This document shows positions 23,301 to 32,600 of a stretch of DNA of 64,000 nt, piece after piece. Under the pieces are notes generated by a model. The model ran no database searches and had not been told where the DNA came from. It saw only the letters and a program-made list of their open reading frames with translations. The stretch is from positions 45,431 through 109,430 of the forward strand of contig JBAIAA010001594.1 of assembly GCA_037893245.1 (NCBI GenBank). The letters are read 5' to 3'. The stretch comes from Crossaster papposus. Its lineage: Eukaryota; Echinodermata; Asteroidea; Velatida; Solasteridae. Both the position numbers and the translations under genes were made by a program. The first letter of the stretch is position 1, and each line of letters opens with the position of its first letter.

Positions 23301-26300
23301 GTCTCAGTAAAACCTTCCCAAAAAAAAGTCCACTGCGAACACGGCTTTTGTATAATCCTTTGAGAAGTCTAAATTTATCACGTTAACCTGCAAATTGTTG
23401 AGATATATATTCTTATGATTGTCATTGTTATTTACTTGTCAGATCTCACAGTGTCAATTCATGGAATCCAGACTCCTGGTTCAATAACAACATTAAAGTC
23501 AGACATGACAGAGACATCAGTAAAGATCGTGTCTGCCTACTTTTTGCTATGGTAGTTGGGTGCAGCTACACAATGAAGGGTAGACTACAGTTCTACTGCC
23601 CTCATTTTGCCATACAGTTGTTGTTGACAGATTAGTCAAGTATGATTGAGCGCCGCTGATACATGTACATGTGGATATTGAAAGAAATAATAGTTATCAT
23701 GTACATACCCTTGTTGCTGCTGTCTTCCTTATAATGGTTGGAGTACAGGAGCCCGAAAGCCCCATAGATTGCCAGGTTCTCTGCACTTCCTGTGCTATTT
23801 TATACACTGGGTTTCCATTTGGACCAAGGAAGAGAGGTGCCTTATCTGCAAGGATGTCACAAGCTGTTAAAATAAAAACATGTATGTGTAGATCAATTCT
23901 TTGTGTTTAAACTTGTTAAATGCACAACCATCATAAAAGTATGAACTTAAACTTGAAATCTGTAGAATGTTTAATGATCGGCTCGATCCATTACCAGCGG
24001 TCATCCCCCAACCAGTTCATTATCACGCAGTAATAACCGGGTCCTCGCACTGTTCTAATTAAATTTGCATTTTTCGAACTAATACATTTTAAATTAATTA
24101 TTCAGGGACTCACAGTACGTGTTGCAGTCTAGAGAAATATCAGGTTATAGGAGACAATGTTGTCACATACACCCATTCACAGATGTAACAATATATAGCA
24201 AATAAAATTATAGTGGAGTATATGGATGTTAAATTGTTAAACAAACCTTGGCATCCTCTTGAATGTGGTCGTGCATATCGCACATACCAAAGTAGGTAGC
24301 TCTCTATATTGGCTGGCAAAATCAAGGTTGCAGGCCCCTGTCTGGATGTTTTGTGTTTGCTAACCTGTGTAATTCAAATAGTCTAGGTTTGTTAAGGCAA
24401 CAATTAATGCAATGGATTATTGTGACTAATAAGCCACTTTGGAGTTCCGACTGCGCATGTGCACAACAAGATTCAACAATTTTTCTCAAGGAGGTCAAGT
24501 GATACAAACACGGCAGACAAATGCACACAAGGCTATGGGGGACGTGGTAACCAAATCCGCATTTTTTTCATTTTCTTGTGAAATCGAAAAAAATAAATAA
24601 TATTTGTTCGAACAAAAGTTTGGCCACACAAAGCGGCTGAAAACACCAAAACGTAAACAAAAATATGTTACTTAGTAACTTTAAAACACGACGATCTCTT
24701 GAAATTTGCTGGTACCCCGCTATGCTTTTGCACGCAATCGATGAAATGTTTATATCGAAAGAAATATCGTCAAGGGAAAATGTGCGCATGTGCAGTTGGA
24801 ATACCAAATTGGCTTATTTTTCCCATAGTACGTTTATGGCATGCAATTAAACTGAGACCTACCGGTATTATAGGCCATGTATGGTGTAAATGAAAAGATG
24901 CCTGGAAAATGAGTTTCAGTTCAACCCCCATGGGTCTACTTTTTAAAGGCATACAATGTATATTATAGTTTTACTTGTAGCTATTTAAAAAAATCTAGTA
25001 AATTTATTGAAATACTGCAATTGAAAAATTTGTTCCATATTATCAGCATTTTCTGTTTATATAAGCCAACCATGATTGTTAGTTAAACAAGTTTTCACAT
25101 AATGTACAGAAATACATTGCAGATTGTTAGACGTTTGAGATTAATTATGCGACGATCGTGATATGGGCGACGTCATGATTGTTTTGATTCACAATGACAC
25201 AAATTAACCTCTGACCTAGGTTGTGATTGGAGAATTTGGATCACGTGGTGCCAGATCGCAGGGATTTCAACCTTATTGTAACGCAATCGAGTTAGTGCCA
25301 ATTTCGTTTGGGAAATACTCAAAATTGACTTGTGTTTTTGTGCACAACATTTTGGAATCATAATTTATGTTTACAAAGCATTAATGTAAAAAAAACCAAA
25401 GAGTTATCATAGACCCAACGGGGTGAAAAGCAAAATTTGACCTATAATGATTCACGCTTTTTTTATGTGTGTGCTTTAATTCCTATGGGAGCTAGATGGG
25501 GACAATTAATGCCTGTCGTCCTTACTTGGCTCCAAAGCGCAAACAAAACATCATTTGTGTCATTTATAGTACTTCTTAGAGGAATAAAAACAAAATGTTA
25601 TTCCTCCATGATCTATATTGTACACTTACATCTAAAACAGAAACTTGCTCCAAAGAGCCATCTGCCATCTTCCTCCTATTCCTGAATTCACCGATTGTTG
25701 TGTTTTCGAGGACACCAGCTCTCGGAGCCTGGCTGAGTATGACGTATGTCATAATAAGATTTCTCATGCGCATTACTGATCCCCATGATGACGTGTTGGC
25801 CTTGTTCTCTGCAACGATCCACAATATATGCCATTTTTTACTGATACAAACATGTATGTTGAGTTTAGGTTATCTAATGGCCATTGAAAAACATTTATCA
25901 ATTGTATTACATGTAGTACATTGTACACTTCAAATTTTGGATTTCATCTACTGACTATCAGGCATGCAACTTGGAAGTATTTGATGTTGTCTCTGTCATC
26001 TACACCAAAGCCACACAATTTAAGTTTTGTCATCAGTTATCGTGACATCTTCAATAGAAGGCCAATAGGGATTAATATCCACTATTTTCTGTCCTTGTTT
26101 CCTCATACATATTTTGTTTGTCTACTTAAATATTTTGTCAGTTATCGTATACATATGGTCACAAAAACTAAAAGTATAGGCCTGGGCCAATATTGCATTT
26201 TCAGTCCAGCTTACTCCGTGGGTTCCCCTCAGAATATTCTTCTGGGGTTTTCCTCCAACGTACCTCTAAAACTGTAATTTCTTCACATTGTCTTCTCTCA

Positions 26301-29300
26301 CTGGGCCCCATGGGAGAACAGTGGATTCCACTGAATGGGCTACCCCGTATAAATAAAATAAAAATAACACAAAAATAAATAGATACAAAATAAGTAAATA
26401 AATTGTGGAAATCATACTTTCATTGGTCAGTCTTGCCATCTCTGCCTCTGCCATTTCGAGGAATTTACGGATGTTGTGAGGTTGTATGATGACATCTGTA
26501 AGTGAAATGTTTAAATAGAATGGCTATGTTAAAGTGCTCACTAGCAGCTGTGTCAGAGAAAGTTGTTGAGGAGGCCCAAGGTGCATGCTTGCAAAATTGT
26601 CATTTTGTTTTCCTTGTAAAATTGGAGAATTCACGTACGACTCGGCAGCTGCATGGGGCCAGTGGCCGCAGTTAAGATTGAGGCCTGCAAAGACCGCAGT
26701 ACTCAACAGGGTGCCCAATAACGACATGATTTATAGTCCATAGGCTTTCTCGATTGCACAGTGGTCTTTGCAAAATGCTTATAAATGGAGAGTGCATGAC
26801 CTTAATTTTCCTTGCAAATTTGACTATTCAAAATAGGCATTTCGTCTTCACGAAGTCTACCCATTCAGCGATCAAGCTGGCCTGTGTTGCACATCTATAA
26901 TTATAGCGATGCTTAACAAAGCAATTTCATGCGTGCGCGTAGTACGTGTCGCTGATTAGCTCTAGGAAAACCTGCAGAGAAATAAGAAAAAATATAAACC
27001 GCTTGATGCAATTTGCTTAGACGTATGTGTCTATCTAATTGTGTCGTTATATAGCGGGCGCACTACATAAAAAGAATATGCGACGTACACGATCAAGCGC
27101 ATTCGTCTTTGGTAGACTATAGTCAGAATGTGGTTCCCAACCAATTAAGTGTGCCCGCTGTAACGAATACCAAACATCTAGCAGTCTATTAAAATGGGTT
27201 TTGTGGCACGGTGTTTAAATGAGAACATACCACTGATTTGGGCTTTGAGATGTGCCTCTCTAGCAGCTATGCCTGGACGCGTGCTTCGAATGAACTCGTC
27301 TGCAAGAGCTATGGTTCTATGCAGGTCAGTTGCTTTCAGGCGGAGAGCTATTGCAACATCATCATAGAGTGCCAGAAAGTGAACAAAACTCTTGAAGGAG
27401 TGCAGGTACCTATTGATCGTTTTTGGCTGCTTTTTCATATCAGACAAGACAATGACAATCCTGAATTGGAAAAAAAACAATGTTTAAAAGCAGATAATTG
27501 GGAAACATCTATAAAATTGAAGTGATTTGGCACGGAATGACCCACATATGAATATTATATAGGTAATAACAGTGCGAGAACCCGGTTATTACTGCGTGGT
27601 AATATGACCGGGTTGGGGGATGACCACTGTTATTACCTTTAATAAATACCTTTTTAACAAGAAAAATTGTGAAAATACTCTGAATTTCGCGACTTCGCGG
27701 CTTCTTCTAGGCCGTTTTACAAACGCAGCTTCGTTTCCGTATTTTGGCTTTGTTCATGTAGTTTAGCAGTGGTACAGTTGTTTTCCTAGTTCCGGTTTTT
27801 TCCTAGCTCCATCCGGATCGCTTCAAATAAAAACCTTCCTTGTTATGGCTTGGTCTCCAATACTATTTGTTTATATGAAGTGCATTTTGAAAAGAAACAT
27901 ACAAGCTTCTTGATACATAAGTAAAAATAAGTCTAAAAGTCTCCCAAAGACTGAACGTTCATTTTTTTCCTAGTTCCGGATCGCCCGTAAAATACATGCA
28001 TCAACTACACGCGCGCAAGTAATTTCATATGACGTGTTCTGTTGGACCATGGAGTTTATTCCTCCATGGTGGGACAAAGTTTATCGGCTCGTTGCCGCGC
28101 GCCACACACGTACGTACACAGGCAAAACATTTCAAAGCATTTCCTTGCAAGTCCTCTTTTTAAACTTTATTGGAAGTGAAAGTATTTGAAATTCCTTTTA
28201 AACTGTATTCATATAAATTAATGAATACTTTATCAGAAATATAGGCTTGATTCGGGTTGGTTCCAGCGTGATAATTGTTCATGTACGAAGCAGTTTTTTA
28301 CTCGATCCAGAATTGGTTAAACTGATCCGCAACTAGAAAAAGGGATGTCGGTATATTTGACTTCGTATTTTCAAATAAAGTAGAGCATAAATATCGAAAC
28401 AAAAACTGTAGTTTCTCCATCACTCATGGTAAACTACTAAACCTATTTCATTTAAATTTCGAAGATTAGACTTGCCGAAAACAGCCTGAATATTTTTTGC
28501 GATCCGGAACTATAGGAAAACGTCTGTAATGTGGCCAGAATGCAGCCCAAATCCGGGGTTTAGAAAATGCCGTTTGGAGAACCCATGATATTACTCCATA
28601 TAATGACCTGCACGTGATCGAGTCTCGGCCAATCAGAAGCCTTCAACTCTCCTAGGTATTTATTAAATTAGCATAATGTTTACAGCTGGACTCACCTTTG
28701 AGGTGTAGATGGTGCGACTAACTCTTTTAAGGTTAATCCCAAAAAAGCGCAGAGGAGTTGTATTGAGCGTTTGCTTCTTGAAGCCTGTTTTTTGGCTGAC
28801 TGATTAAAACCTTTGGTGACAGCAGCATATTCCTCGTATCGTTGCAAGACATCTATGGATGATGGTAAAAAAAAAAAAAAAAAAATCAATTAAATTTTAC
28901 ATCATATCCACCAAACAAGGACGATACAGGCGTTGGCTGATTACGTAGACTACAGAAACATTTCAGCTTTATTTTTGAAAAAAAATCCACAAAGATTGTA
29001 AAAATGGACAAAACAGGATAGTACAAAGAGTTATTAACGTAATAATTGGTGCAACGTATGCATTCTGGTAATTTTTTCTGTGATTTGTCGCTAATTTACA
29101 TTTCGACCGTGAAAAATAATAATAGCAAGCAATGAGTAGAATGCATAAAAAGAAGGTTTTCAGGCTATGATCCACCAAATTGATGAATAATTCACAGGGG
29201 CCAAATGGGGGTCTGAATCAGTGTGCCAGGTCGAACTACAGTATGCGGATCAGCCTGCGACAAATCCTAGAGAAACTGAAAGTGACCAAAATGTTTTTTT

Positions 29301-31660
29301 CCTGTACATTTTTAGTGTACCAAATTAATTTGTTATTATTTGGCGAAAGGTCTATATCGATGATAATTAAAGGATATTGAAGTTCATTCAAAAAACCTTT
29401 TGGCAGCAAGGTATGGAGATTTGACTTCGGTTTCTCAGAATTCTTCTTATCCAGTCTCCTCATCTTCTTATTTTCTTCAGTTATAATCTTGTATCTCTCT
29501 GATCCCGGCTGTAAAGAATAAAACATTCACGTATAGGCCTACCGGTACATATAATTAAACATTATGTTGAAACCTCAAGAAACAAATCAGAGTACTGGTC
29601 TAAAACCAAAACATAAACAAAACAAATAAACACTGAAAGCAAAACAAATAAACAGGAAAGCAACACAAAAACAAATAACCTTTATTTGGTGCTGTGTTTT
29701 TATGTGCACATCCAGTCGCTTCAAGCCTTGCATCCCACAGCCCTTCACAGGACAGGGAAACCCCTTTCTTCTCCGTTTTGGGCTTGATGTACTTGCATGG
29801 GTAATTGGCTCCCTGTGTGAAGCAAAATAATAAAGTAATTGTTCTGGCAATACGTGCAAATGCAGCACAGACTGTTTATTGGTTTTTATCCCAAAAAATC
29901 AGGATAATTGTTGGTAAAAGTAGGATGCAGTATAATGGATCAATATGGTAGTTTCTATGCTAAATTTAATCAAATGGGTTTTTGATGTGCTTTGAAAAAA
30001 TAATTGACTAAGAAGCTGTGTGTTTGTAAGCTGTTAGTTGCATTAATGATGTGTACCGTAAGTGTGACTATAGTGAACATGGTTGATACTTAACTGTGTG
30101 CTTCACATATACCTAGTCTGGTGGAAATTATTTTAGTTCAGGGTCGGACATTAATAAAATCATTTCTCAAACCTTGCTCTTGCTTGGCCAAGAATTTCCC
30201 GCCTCTTTTTCTTGTCTGTTAATCGATGCTGCCTTTGCAGATGTTGAGCGAGGTAAAGCAGCTTTTGGGCACAAAGAGGGCAATTGCGTGCTCTTCGCAC
30301 ACCCTGAATTTTGAAAGAAAAAGCCATGATTATCTGTAAATATATTTCAAAAATGTATTTCTCACAGCTTTTAGAAGTAAGAATACATTGAATACTTGCT
30401 GCATGTACCTATATTACAATGAGTATTAATTGTTAGGGGTTATTGCCACTTACAGGTTTGTAGGAATTTGGTTTTTGCATTACGACACAGCCGTCACTGT
30501 CACTGTCCCCGCCATCCACCATGACGCCGTCACATCCGTCACTGTTTTCGCCATCCACCATGACGCCGTCACAGTCCCCGCCATCCACCATGATGCTGTC
30601 ACAGTCCTTGTCATCCACGACATCGTTTTTGTCAATGCTTTCATTGCTTATGTTGCCTTGTCGCCCAGATTCGCTGTCATCACCTATATCAACTATAACT
30701 TTGACCTCAAATGTTCATACATGTAACAATTTATAAATTTATATAAGAATCTTATGAGTGCGTAGGCCGTGAATTGGTTATTTAAAAACAAAAGCTTTGA
30801 TTCATATAACGGATTCTTGTAGAATTCTATAATGACAATATATTTTGTATGCTCCGCGGAAAAAACAGGAAATCGGGATTCTTAAAAGATTATTGTAAAG
30901 ATTAATTCTTATAAGAATCTTATAATAATTTCTCAAAACTCTTCAATGATTATATATTTATTTATTTTTATTTACCCAGGGTGTGCCCAAAAAGTTTTTA
31001 TTTGGGGCCCTGCATACATCATTAAATATAATAACATTTACACACAATACAAACCGAATATTTGATACTATTTCTGATTTACGGGATGGGCGGGGGGCCG
31101 GGGGGGAAGAAAAGGGGAAATCCCCATACGGCTTCACAAATATAACTCCTACAAAATCTATAATATTTTTGTAACATTTTTGTAACATTTTTGTAACATT
31201 CCTATCACATTCTTATCACATTCTTATCACATTTTATGCTTGGAAATATACATAAAACATGTACATAAGTTATTATATTCAAGATTTGCCATTGCAGGAA
31301 TCAACAATCAAATTTGAATAGCCTATCACATTTACCTTCCATCAAGTCAAGGCACTTGAGGACCTCATCGTACCCTTCAACATCTTCCTCTTCAAGTTCC
31401 TCCTCTTCAAGTTCCTCCTCTTCAAGTTCCATATTTGATGACACTACACCATGCTCAATCTGACCGAAAATTGTGTTTGCCTGTGATAGAATACAAATTG
31501 TATGATCAGGGCACCTGGTGGTCAAGCTTTGATGCACGCAGGCATGCAGAACTTTTTGCATTTCAAAAATTTAAGAAAATATTTTTACCAGAAATGTGGA
31601 TAAAGCTGCAGTCCTGATGGCTTGGCTGTTGTGTTTTGTAACATAAGCAACGGGCAACAT
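17328..31660 (-). CDS. C2H2 zinc-finger / tyrosine-recombinase-like gene (21-exon model)
   Basis: I built this gene from splice sites. All 20 joins are GT-AG and match in phase; total coding length is 3,108 bp (1,035 codons plus stop). Order: acidic N-terminus (25-149), zinc finger 1 (C157, C160, H170, H175), zinc finger 2 (C213, C218, H229, H234), helical core-binding-like region (about 270-430), recombinase-like domain (about 440-630), 32-unit MPSTxxCA repeat (631-887), unrecognised tail (888-1035). The recombinase boxes are an APRAG-type arginine (R459), a VSKHKT hairpin lysine (K494), TIIR with R574 but Thr for His, LMAH (H599) and a QQAYY tyrosine pair (607/608). Tyrosine recombinases cut and rejoin DNA through such a Tyr; whether this protein is active is unknown. 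It may be a domesticated or autonomous Crypton-like gene. It resembles no neighbour. The ATG and 3' end are the least certain parts. Confidence 0.72.
17464..17551 (-). CDS. Exon 20, C-terminal tail
   Basis: Acceptor TTCTTGCAG|ACG, donor GAAG|GTGAGT, phase 0 in and 1 out. It encodes TWIDKYPRFGHQEDGENTNT and PPYGNFQRE. It can join either 17356 or 17002 downstream. Confidence 0.65.
17600..18285. other. Intron 19 interior, nothing recognised
   Basis: This is AT-rich intron sequence between exons 20 and 19. I see no repeat or second gene; small frames are short and unremarkable. Confidence 0.4.
18291..18340 (-). CDS. Exon 19, C-terminal tail (donor uncertain)
   Basis: Acceptor TCTTACAG|AGC, phase 1 in. 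It encodes EHPSTEPQEPRLVYMYK up to donor AAA|GTACGT, phase 0 out. A shorter exon with donor CACG|GTTAGT is possible but would put exon 20 in a less protein-like frame. Confidence 0.45.
18530..18690. repeat. TGACCTTTGACC-type repeat in intron 18
   Basis: GATGACCTTTGACCTAAAAT (18538) and GATGACCTTTGACCTCAAAT (18663) are near-identical pieces about 125 bp apart. Each is a direct repeat of AGGTCA spaced by one base (DR1) on the minus strand, the classic nuclear-receptor half-site layout, but the spread of this motif in repeats argues against reading it as an enhancer. Confidence 0.55.
18693..18850. mobile_element. Truncated copy of the TTAA MITE
   Basis: It is colinear with 14199-14356 (same length, 158 bp) with scattered substitutions, and ends at TTAA 18847-18850. 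The left half of the element is missing. It lies in the intron just 14 bp from exon 18. Confidence 0.8.
18865..18952 (-). CDS. Exon 18, C-terminal tail
   Basis: Acceptor TATTTTCAG|GCA, donor CAAG|GTAATA, phase 0 in and 1 out. It encodes ATIIIKEKHLVFTSKQVADK and a short helix. The donor lies only 14 bp from the end of a truncated TTAA MITE (18693-18850). Confidence 0.66.
19346..19462 (-). CDS. Exon 17, C-terminal tail
   Basis: Acceptor TTTTAAAG|GTG, donor GCT|GTAAGT, phase 0 both ends. It encodes 39 residues rich in K, R and E, including FRKATERDIMTSYEELKKND. No family recognised. Confidence 0.68.
19605..19646 (-). CDS. Exon 16, 14-codon micro-exon
   Basis: Acceptor ATTCTTCAG|AAG, donor GGA|GTAAGT, phase 0 both ends. 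It encodes KSPNEAQDEDAVFG. Unrecognised acidic peptide. Confidence 0.65.
19731..19798. repeat. Hairpin in intron 15
   Basis: The 23-bp arms start TTTAAAACCGGCTCATGGGC and differ by one base, around a 22-bp loop. It is probably a small foldback repeat. A related TTTTAAACGG-containing piece is near 19056. Confidence 0.75.
20285..20317 (-). CDS. Exon 15, 11-codon micro-exon
   Basis: Acceptor TTTCACAG|GAC, donor CAA|GTAAGT, phase 0 both ends. It encodes DILSSGNDSPQ. The first residue and the donor context copy those of exon 14 (GAC..., CAA|GTAAGT). Confidence 0.65.
20682..21452 (-). CDS. Exon 14, minisatellite-encoded MPSTxxCA repeat
   Basis: Acceptor TTTGTCAG|GAC, donor CAA|GTAAGT, phase 0 both ends, 771 bp or 257 codons. 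It encodes Asp, 32 units of 8 (24) or 7 (8) residues such as MPSTSNCA and MPSTNCA, then ISSVDALQ. Units differ in length only by whole codons. It follows the catalytic tyrosine exon. Frames on both strands are open because unit lengths are multiples of three, so openness alone proves nothing; the splice and phase fit is the evidence. Ser/Thr/Pro/Cys richness suggests a disordered, possibly modified linker. Confidence 0.75.
20690..21450. repeat. 24/21-bp minisatellite
   Basis: On the plus strand the units read GATGGCATGGCGCAGTTTG(C/A)TGTT-like. There are 24-bp and 21-bp forms in a mixed order, and a few diverged units at the left end (20700-20860). It coincides with exon 14. Confidence 0.95.
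22038..22288. mobile_element. Palindromic MITE family, copy A (intron 13)
   Basis: The left arm (22077-22152, starting GGTAATAACAGTGCGAG) and the right arm (22163-22242, ending TCCTCGCACTGTGTTCTAAT) are imperfect inverted repeats around GGCTCGATTC. The outer flanks also occur in copies B and C. No coding capacity. Confidence 0.75.
22329..22478 (-). CDS. Exon 13, catalytic tyrosine box
   Basis: Acceptor TCCTGTAG|GCAG, donor GATG|GTGAGT, phase 0 both ends, 50 codons. It encodes ENVAKLMAHAPTTQQAYYVA, matching the end of box II (G-H-s-x-x-T-T-x-x-Y). H599 and Tyr 607 or 608 are the likely catalytic residues. Confidence 0.85.
22763..22915. repeat. Short inverted repeat in intron 12
   Basis: TTTCTCCATGTTCACGA (22763-22779) is inverted at 22898-22915, about 120 bp apart. 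A 65-codon plus-strand frame starts inside the right arm (22900) and runs to 23097; it is basic at its end but has no recognised domain. Confidence 0.5.
23709..23863 (-). CDS. Exon 12, H-x-x-R box variant
   Basis: Acceptor TTTAACAG|CTTG, donor AGG|GTATGT, phase 1 in and 0 out. It contains GLSGSCTPTIIRKTAATR. The arginine (R574) sits where box II has H-x-x-R, but the His position is Thr. The exon joins in frame to exon 13. Confidence 0.82.
23979..24106. mobile_element. Palindromic MITE family, copy B (half)
   Basis: It is colinear with the right part of copy A: CCATTACCAGCGGTCATCCC, then the CAGTAATAACC and TCCTCGCACTGTTCTAATTA pieces, and a tail with TTTGCATTTTTCGAACT. Only half of the palindrome is present. 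Confidence 0.75.
24247..24364 (-). CDS. Exon 11, beta-hairpin lysine
   Basis: Acceptor ATTACACAG|GTTAG, donor CAAG|GTTTGT, phase 0 in and 1 out. It encodes VSKHKTSRQGPATLILP. In tyrosine recombinases a lysine in a beta hairpin after box I is catalytic; K494 in HKT is the best candidate. A helix with YLLWYVRYARPHS follows. Confidence 0.82.
25630..25808 (-). CDS. Exon 10, recombinase box I
   Basis: Acceptor CGTTGCAG|AGAAC, donor GAT|GTAAGT, phase 1 in and 0 out. It encodes RNLIMTYVILSQAPRAGVLE, matching box I of tyrosine recombinases (helix, then an Arg in a small-residue turn, then E/L). The Arg at residue 459 is the likely first catalytic arginine. Confidence 0.82.
26418..26495 (-). CDS. Exon 9, helical segment
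   Basis: Acceptor CACTTACAG|ATG, donor GAAA|GTATGA, phase 1 in and 1 out. It encodes 25 full codons, DVIIQPHNIRKFLEMAEAEM and a short tail, likely helical. Confidence 0.75.
27231..27460 (-). CDS. Exon 8, core-binding-like helices
   Basis: Acceptor CCAATTCAG|GATTG, donor AGTG|GTATGT, phase 2 in and 1 out. It includes KKQPKTINRYLHSFKSFVHF, the T-x-x-x-Y-x-x-x-x-x-x-F pattern seen in SAM-like N-terminal domains of phage integrases, followed by helices with RSTRPGIAAREAHL. Confidence 0.82.
27555..27700. mobile_element. Palindromic MITE family, copy C (intron 8)
   Basis: It starts GGTAATAACAGTGCGAGAAC like copy A. After a shortened centre it runs into the reverse complement of copy A's left outer flank (ACCTTTAATAAATACCTTTT, then TAACAAGAAAAATTGTGAAA). 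Confidence 0.75.
27965..28520. mobile_element. Element with ~20-bp inverted ends in intron 7
   Basis: TTTTCCTAGTTCCGGATCGC at 27965-27984 is inverted, with a 2-bp insertion, at 28499-28520. A related TTTTCCTAGTTCCGG piece is at 27781. A small CCATGGAG/CTCCATGG hairpin (28047-28069) lies inside. No coding capacity is seen. Confidence 0.5.
28696..28852 (-). CDS. Exon 7, start of core-binding-like region
   Basis: Acceptor CATCCATAG|ATG after a long T tract (the A19 run at 28867-28885 on the plus strand); donor AAAG|GTGAGT; phase 1 in and 2 out. It encodes DVLQRYEEYAAVTKGFNQSA, a basic segment, and a hydrophobic helix with LLCAFLGLTL. Helical DNA-contacting domains precede the catalytic domain in tyrosine recombinases. 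Confidence 0.8.
28867..28885. repeat. A19 homopolymer
   Basis: A run of 19 A on the plus strand. On the minus strand it is a T tract just before the exon 7 acceptor. Confidence 0.9.
29397..29508 (-). CDS. Exon 6, basic linker
   Basis: Acceptor TTTACAG|CCGGG, donor AAAAG|GTTTTT (weak), phase 0 in and 1 out. It encodes a charged linker (ENKKMRRLDKKNSEKPKS) ending LHTLLPK. The donor was chosen because its phase matches exon 7 and gives an aspartate at the join. Confidence 0.72.
29680..29812 (-). CDS. Exon 5, zinc finger 2
   Basis: Acceptor CACACAG|GGAGCC, donor AAAG|GTTATT (weak), phase 2 in and 0 out. A basic KRRRK patch, possibly a nuclear localisation signal, precedes CPVKGCGMQGLKRLDVHIK and then TQH, a C-x4-C-x10-H-x4-H finger. 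Fingers of this kind next to a recombinase domain would supply target recognition. Confidence 0.82.
30173..30303 (-). CDS. Exon 4, zinc finger 1
   Basis: Acceptor AATTCAG|GGTGTG, donor GCAAG|GTTTGA, phase 0 in and 2 out. It encodes CPLCAQKLLYLAQHLQRQH, a short C2H2 finger (C-x2-C-x9-H-x4-H), followed by a basic helix with DKKKRRE. It probably binds DNA. Confidence 0.82.
30454..30683 (-). CDS. Exon 3, Asp-rich coding repeat
   Basis: Acceptor GATATAG|GTG, donor CCT|GTAAGT, phase 1 in and 0 out. The split Gly with exon 2 gives DLMEGDDSES. It contains three or four copies of a VMVDGGDCDG-type unit from a 24-33-bp DNA repeat (30505-30610), all in frame. Likely disordered and acidic. Confidence 0.8.
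31165..31233. repeat. 11-bp tandem repeat
   Basis: About six units: ATTTTTGTAAC three times, then ATTCCTATCAC and ATTCTTATCAC. It lies in intron 2. The preceding AT-rich block (30950-31140) with ATTTATTTATTTTTATTTAC then CCAGGG may be a retroelement tail. Confidence 0.8.
31336..31480 (-). CDS. Exon 2, acidic coding repeat
   Basis: Acceptor CACAG|GCAAAC, donor GAAG|GTAAAT, phase 0 in and phase 1 out. It encodes an acidic stretch with three EELEE-type copies from a 15-bp tandem repeat (31385-31432), then DVEGYDEVLKCLDLME. Acidic stretches of this kind often mediate protein contacts; no domain is recognised. Confidence 0.75.
31589..31660 (-). CDS. Exon 1 (first coding exon), recombinase-like gene
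   Basis: It encodes 24 residues beginning MLPVAYVTKHNSQ; the ATG directly follows an in-frame TAA. It ends CTG|GTAAAA in phase 0, matching exon 2. Uncertain: a separate leader exon at 31851-31895 contains an ATG followed by three codons before GTAAGT, but its phase does not fit any AG acceptor here, so I prefer this ATG. Confidence 0.5.
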
Positions 31661-32415
31661 TTAGCTCTTTTCCAATTTGTGTACATTTTGTTTACACAAG
31701 CAGTCCTTAAAAAAGGGCTAAAACTAGGCCTAGGCCTGGCTAAGTAGTTAATTGAAAATGACGAATTTTGAATGATAGAGTCAAGAGAGTGATTTATAAT
31801 GTGTGTAATTTAACTTGTTTTTGCAAGACCATTGAACTTTAAAGACTTACATCACTTTCCATTTTGTATGATACTCTTCAGATCAACTGGTCTACCTGAA
31901 ATGAGGAAGACATCTGTCATGTTTGTAATAGGTTAACAATTTAAACAATCTGGTATAATACTACATGTAGGCCCAGGCCTAGCAATGTAGCATGGCACTG
32001 TCTATAGCCCTAGCTTGAGTAAATAAAATGCGAATCTCCCATCATCAGATCAAAGGCTTATTTAGAGCTGGAGCCACAATACTTCTATCGGCCAGCTATA
32101 GAGTTCAAAATCAAAAACGTAACATGCTAACATTGCAATTTAAGATAACCTAGCATTGGCATGCTACTGATTCTGTGCAAGCTACAAGTACTTATGCTAG
32201 GTCTAATTTTAGGCCTCACGTTAGCCAGGAAGTTATACTTATCATCACATCAGTCACTCGATCTAGTCGAGTCTCAGTGTTTGCGGATTTTGATGGGGCC
32301 TATACCGTTTAAAGACGGCCTATTTGAACAGGCCTAGGCCTATATAGGGCCTATAATGCCTGAGTATAGGCCTACTACTGACAATTTGTCAAGAAAAGCA
32401 TAAAAATGAAGTTAC

Positions 32416-32600
32416 CTGAACAAATTCAACCGATCAAATATAGTTTGTCATGTTGCTGTCGCGCCGCGCCAACATATGTACATACAGCATGTACAGATTA
32501 ACCGCGCAGCACACACAATGCATGCATGGCGGATCGATCGTGTACGCGGGCCCGCGGGGCGCGCCCGGTAACCATGGTCATAGCGCCAACAGAAAAATGA
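32416..32600 (-). promoter_or_regulatory. GC-rich putative promoter and 5' non-coding exon
   Basis: Positions 32454-32600 are rich in C+G and CpG (GCGCGCC, CCGCGG, CGATCGATCG-like motifs) in an otherwise AT-rich region. On the minus strand a donor TTCAG|GTAACT ends a possible non-coding exon at 32416. A second possible leader exon is 31851-31895, with donor GAT|GTAAGT. Both point towards the recombinase-like gene. The 102-codon plus-strand frame here is judged spurious. Confidence 0.45.

Noticed and set aside
31851..31895. ATG-containing leader exon as the true start
   Set aside because: It has a good GTAAGT donor, but its ATG frame (phase 0) does not match any acceptor before exon 1 codons. 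It is kept only as a possible non-coding leader.
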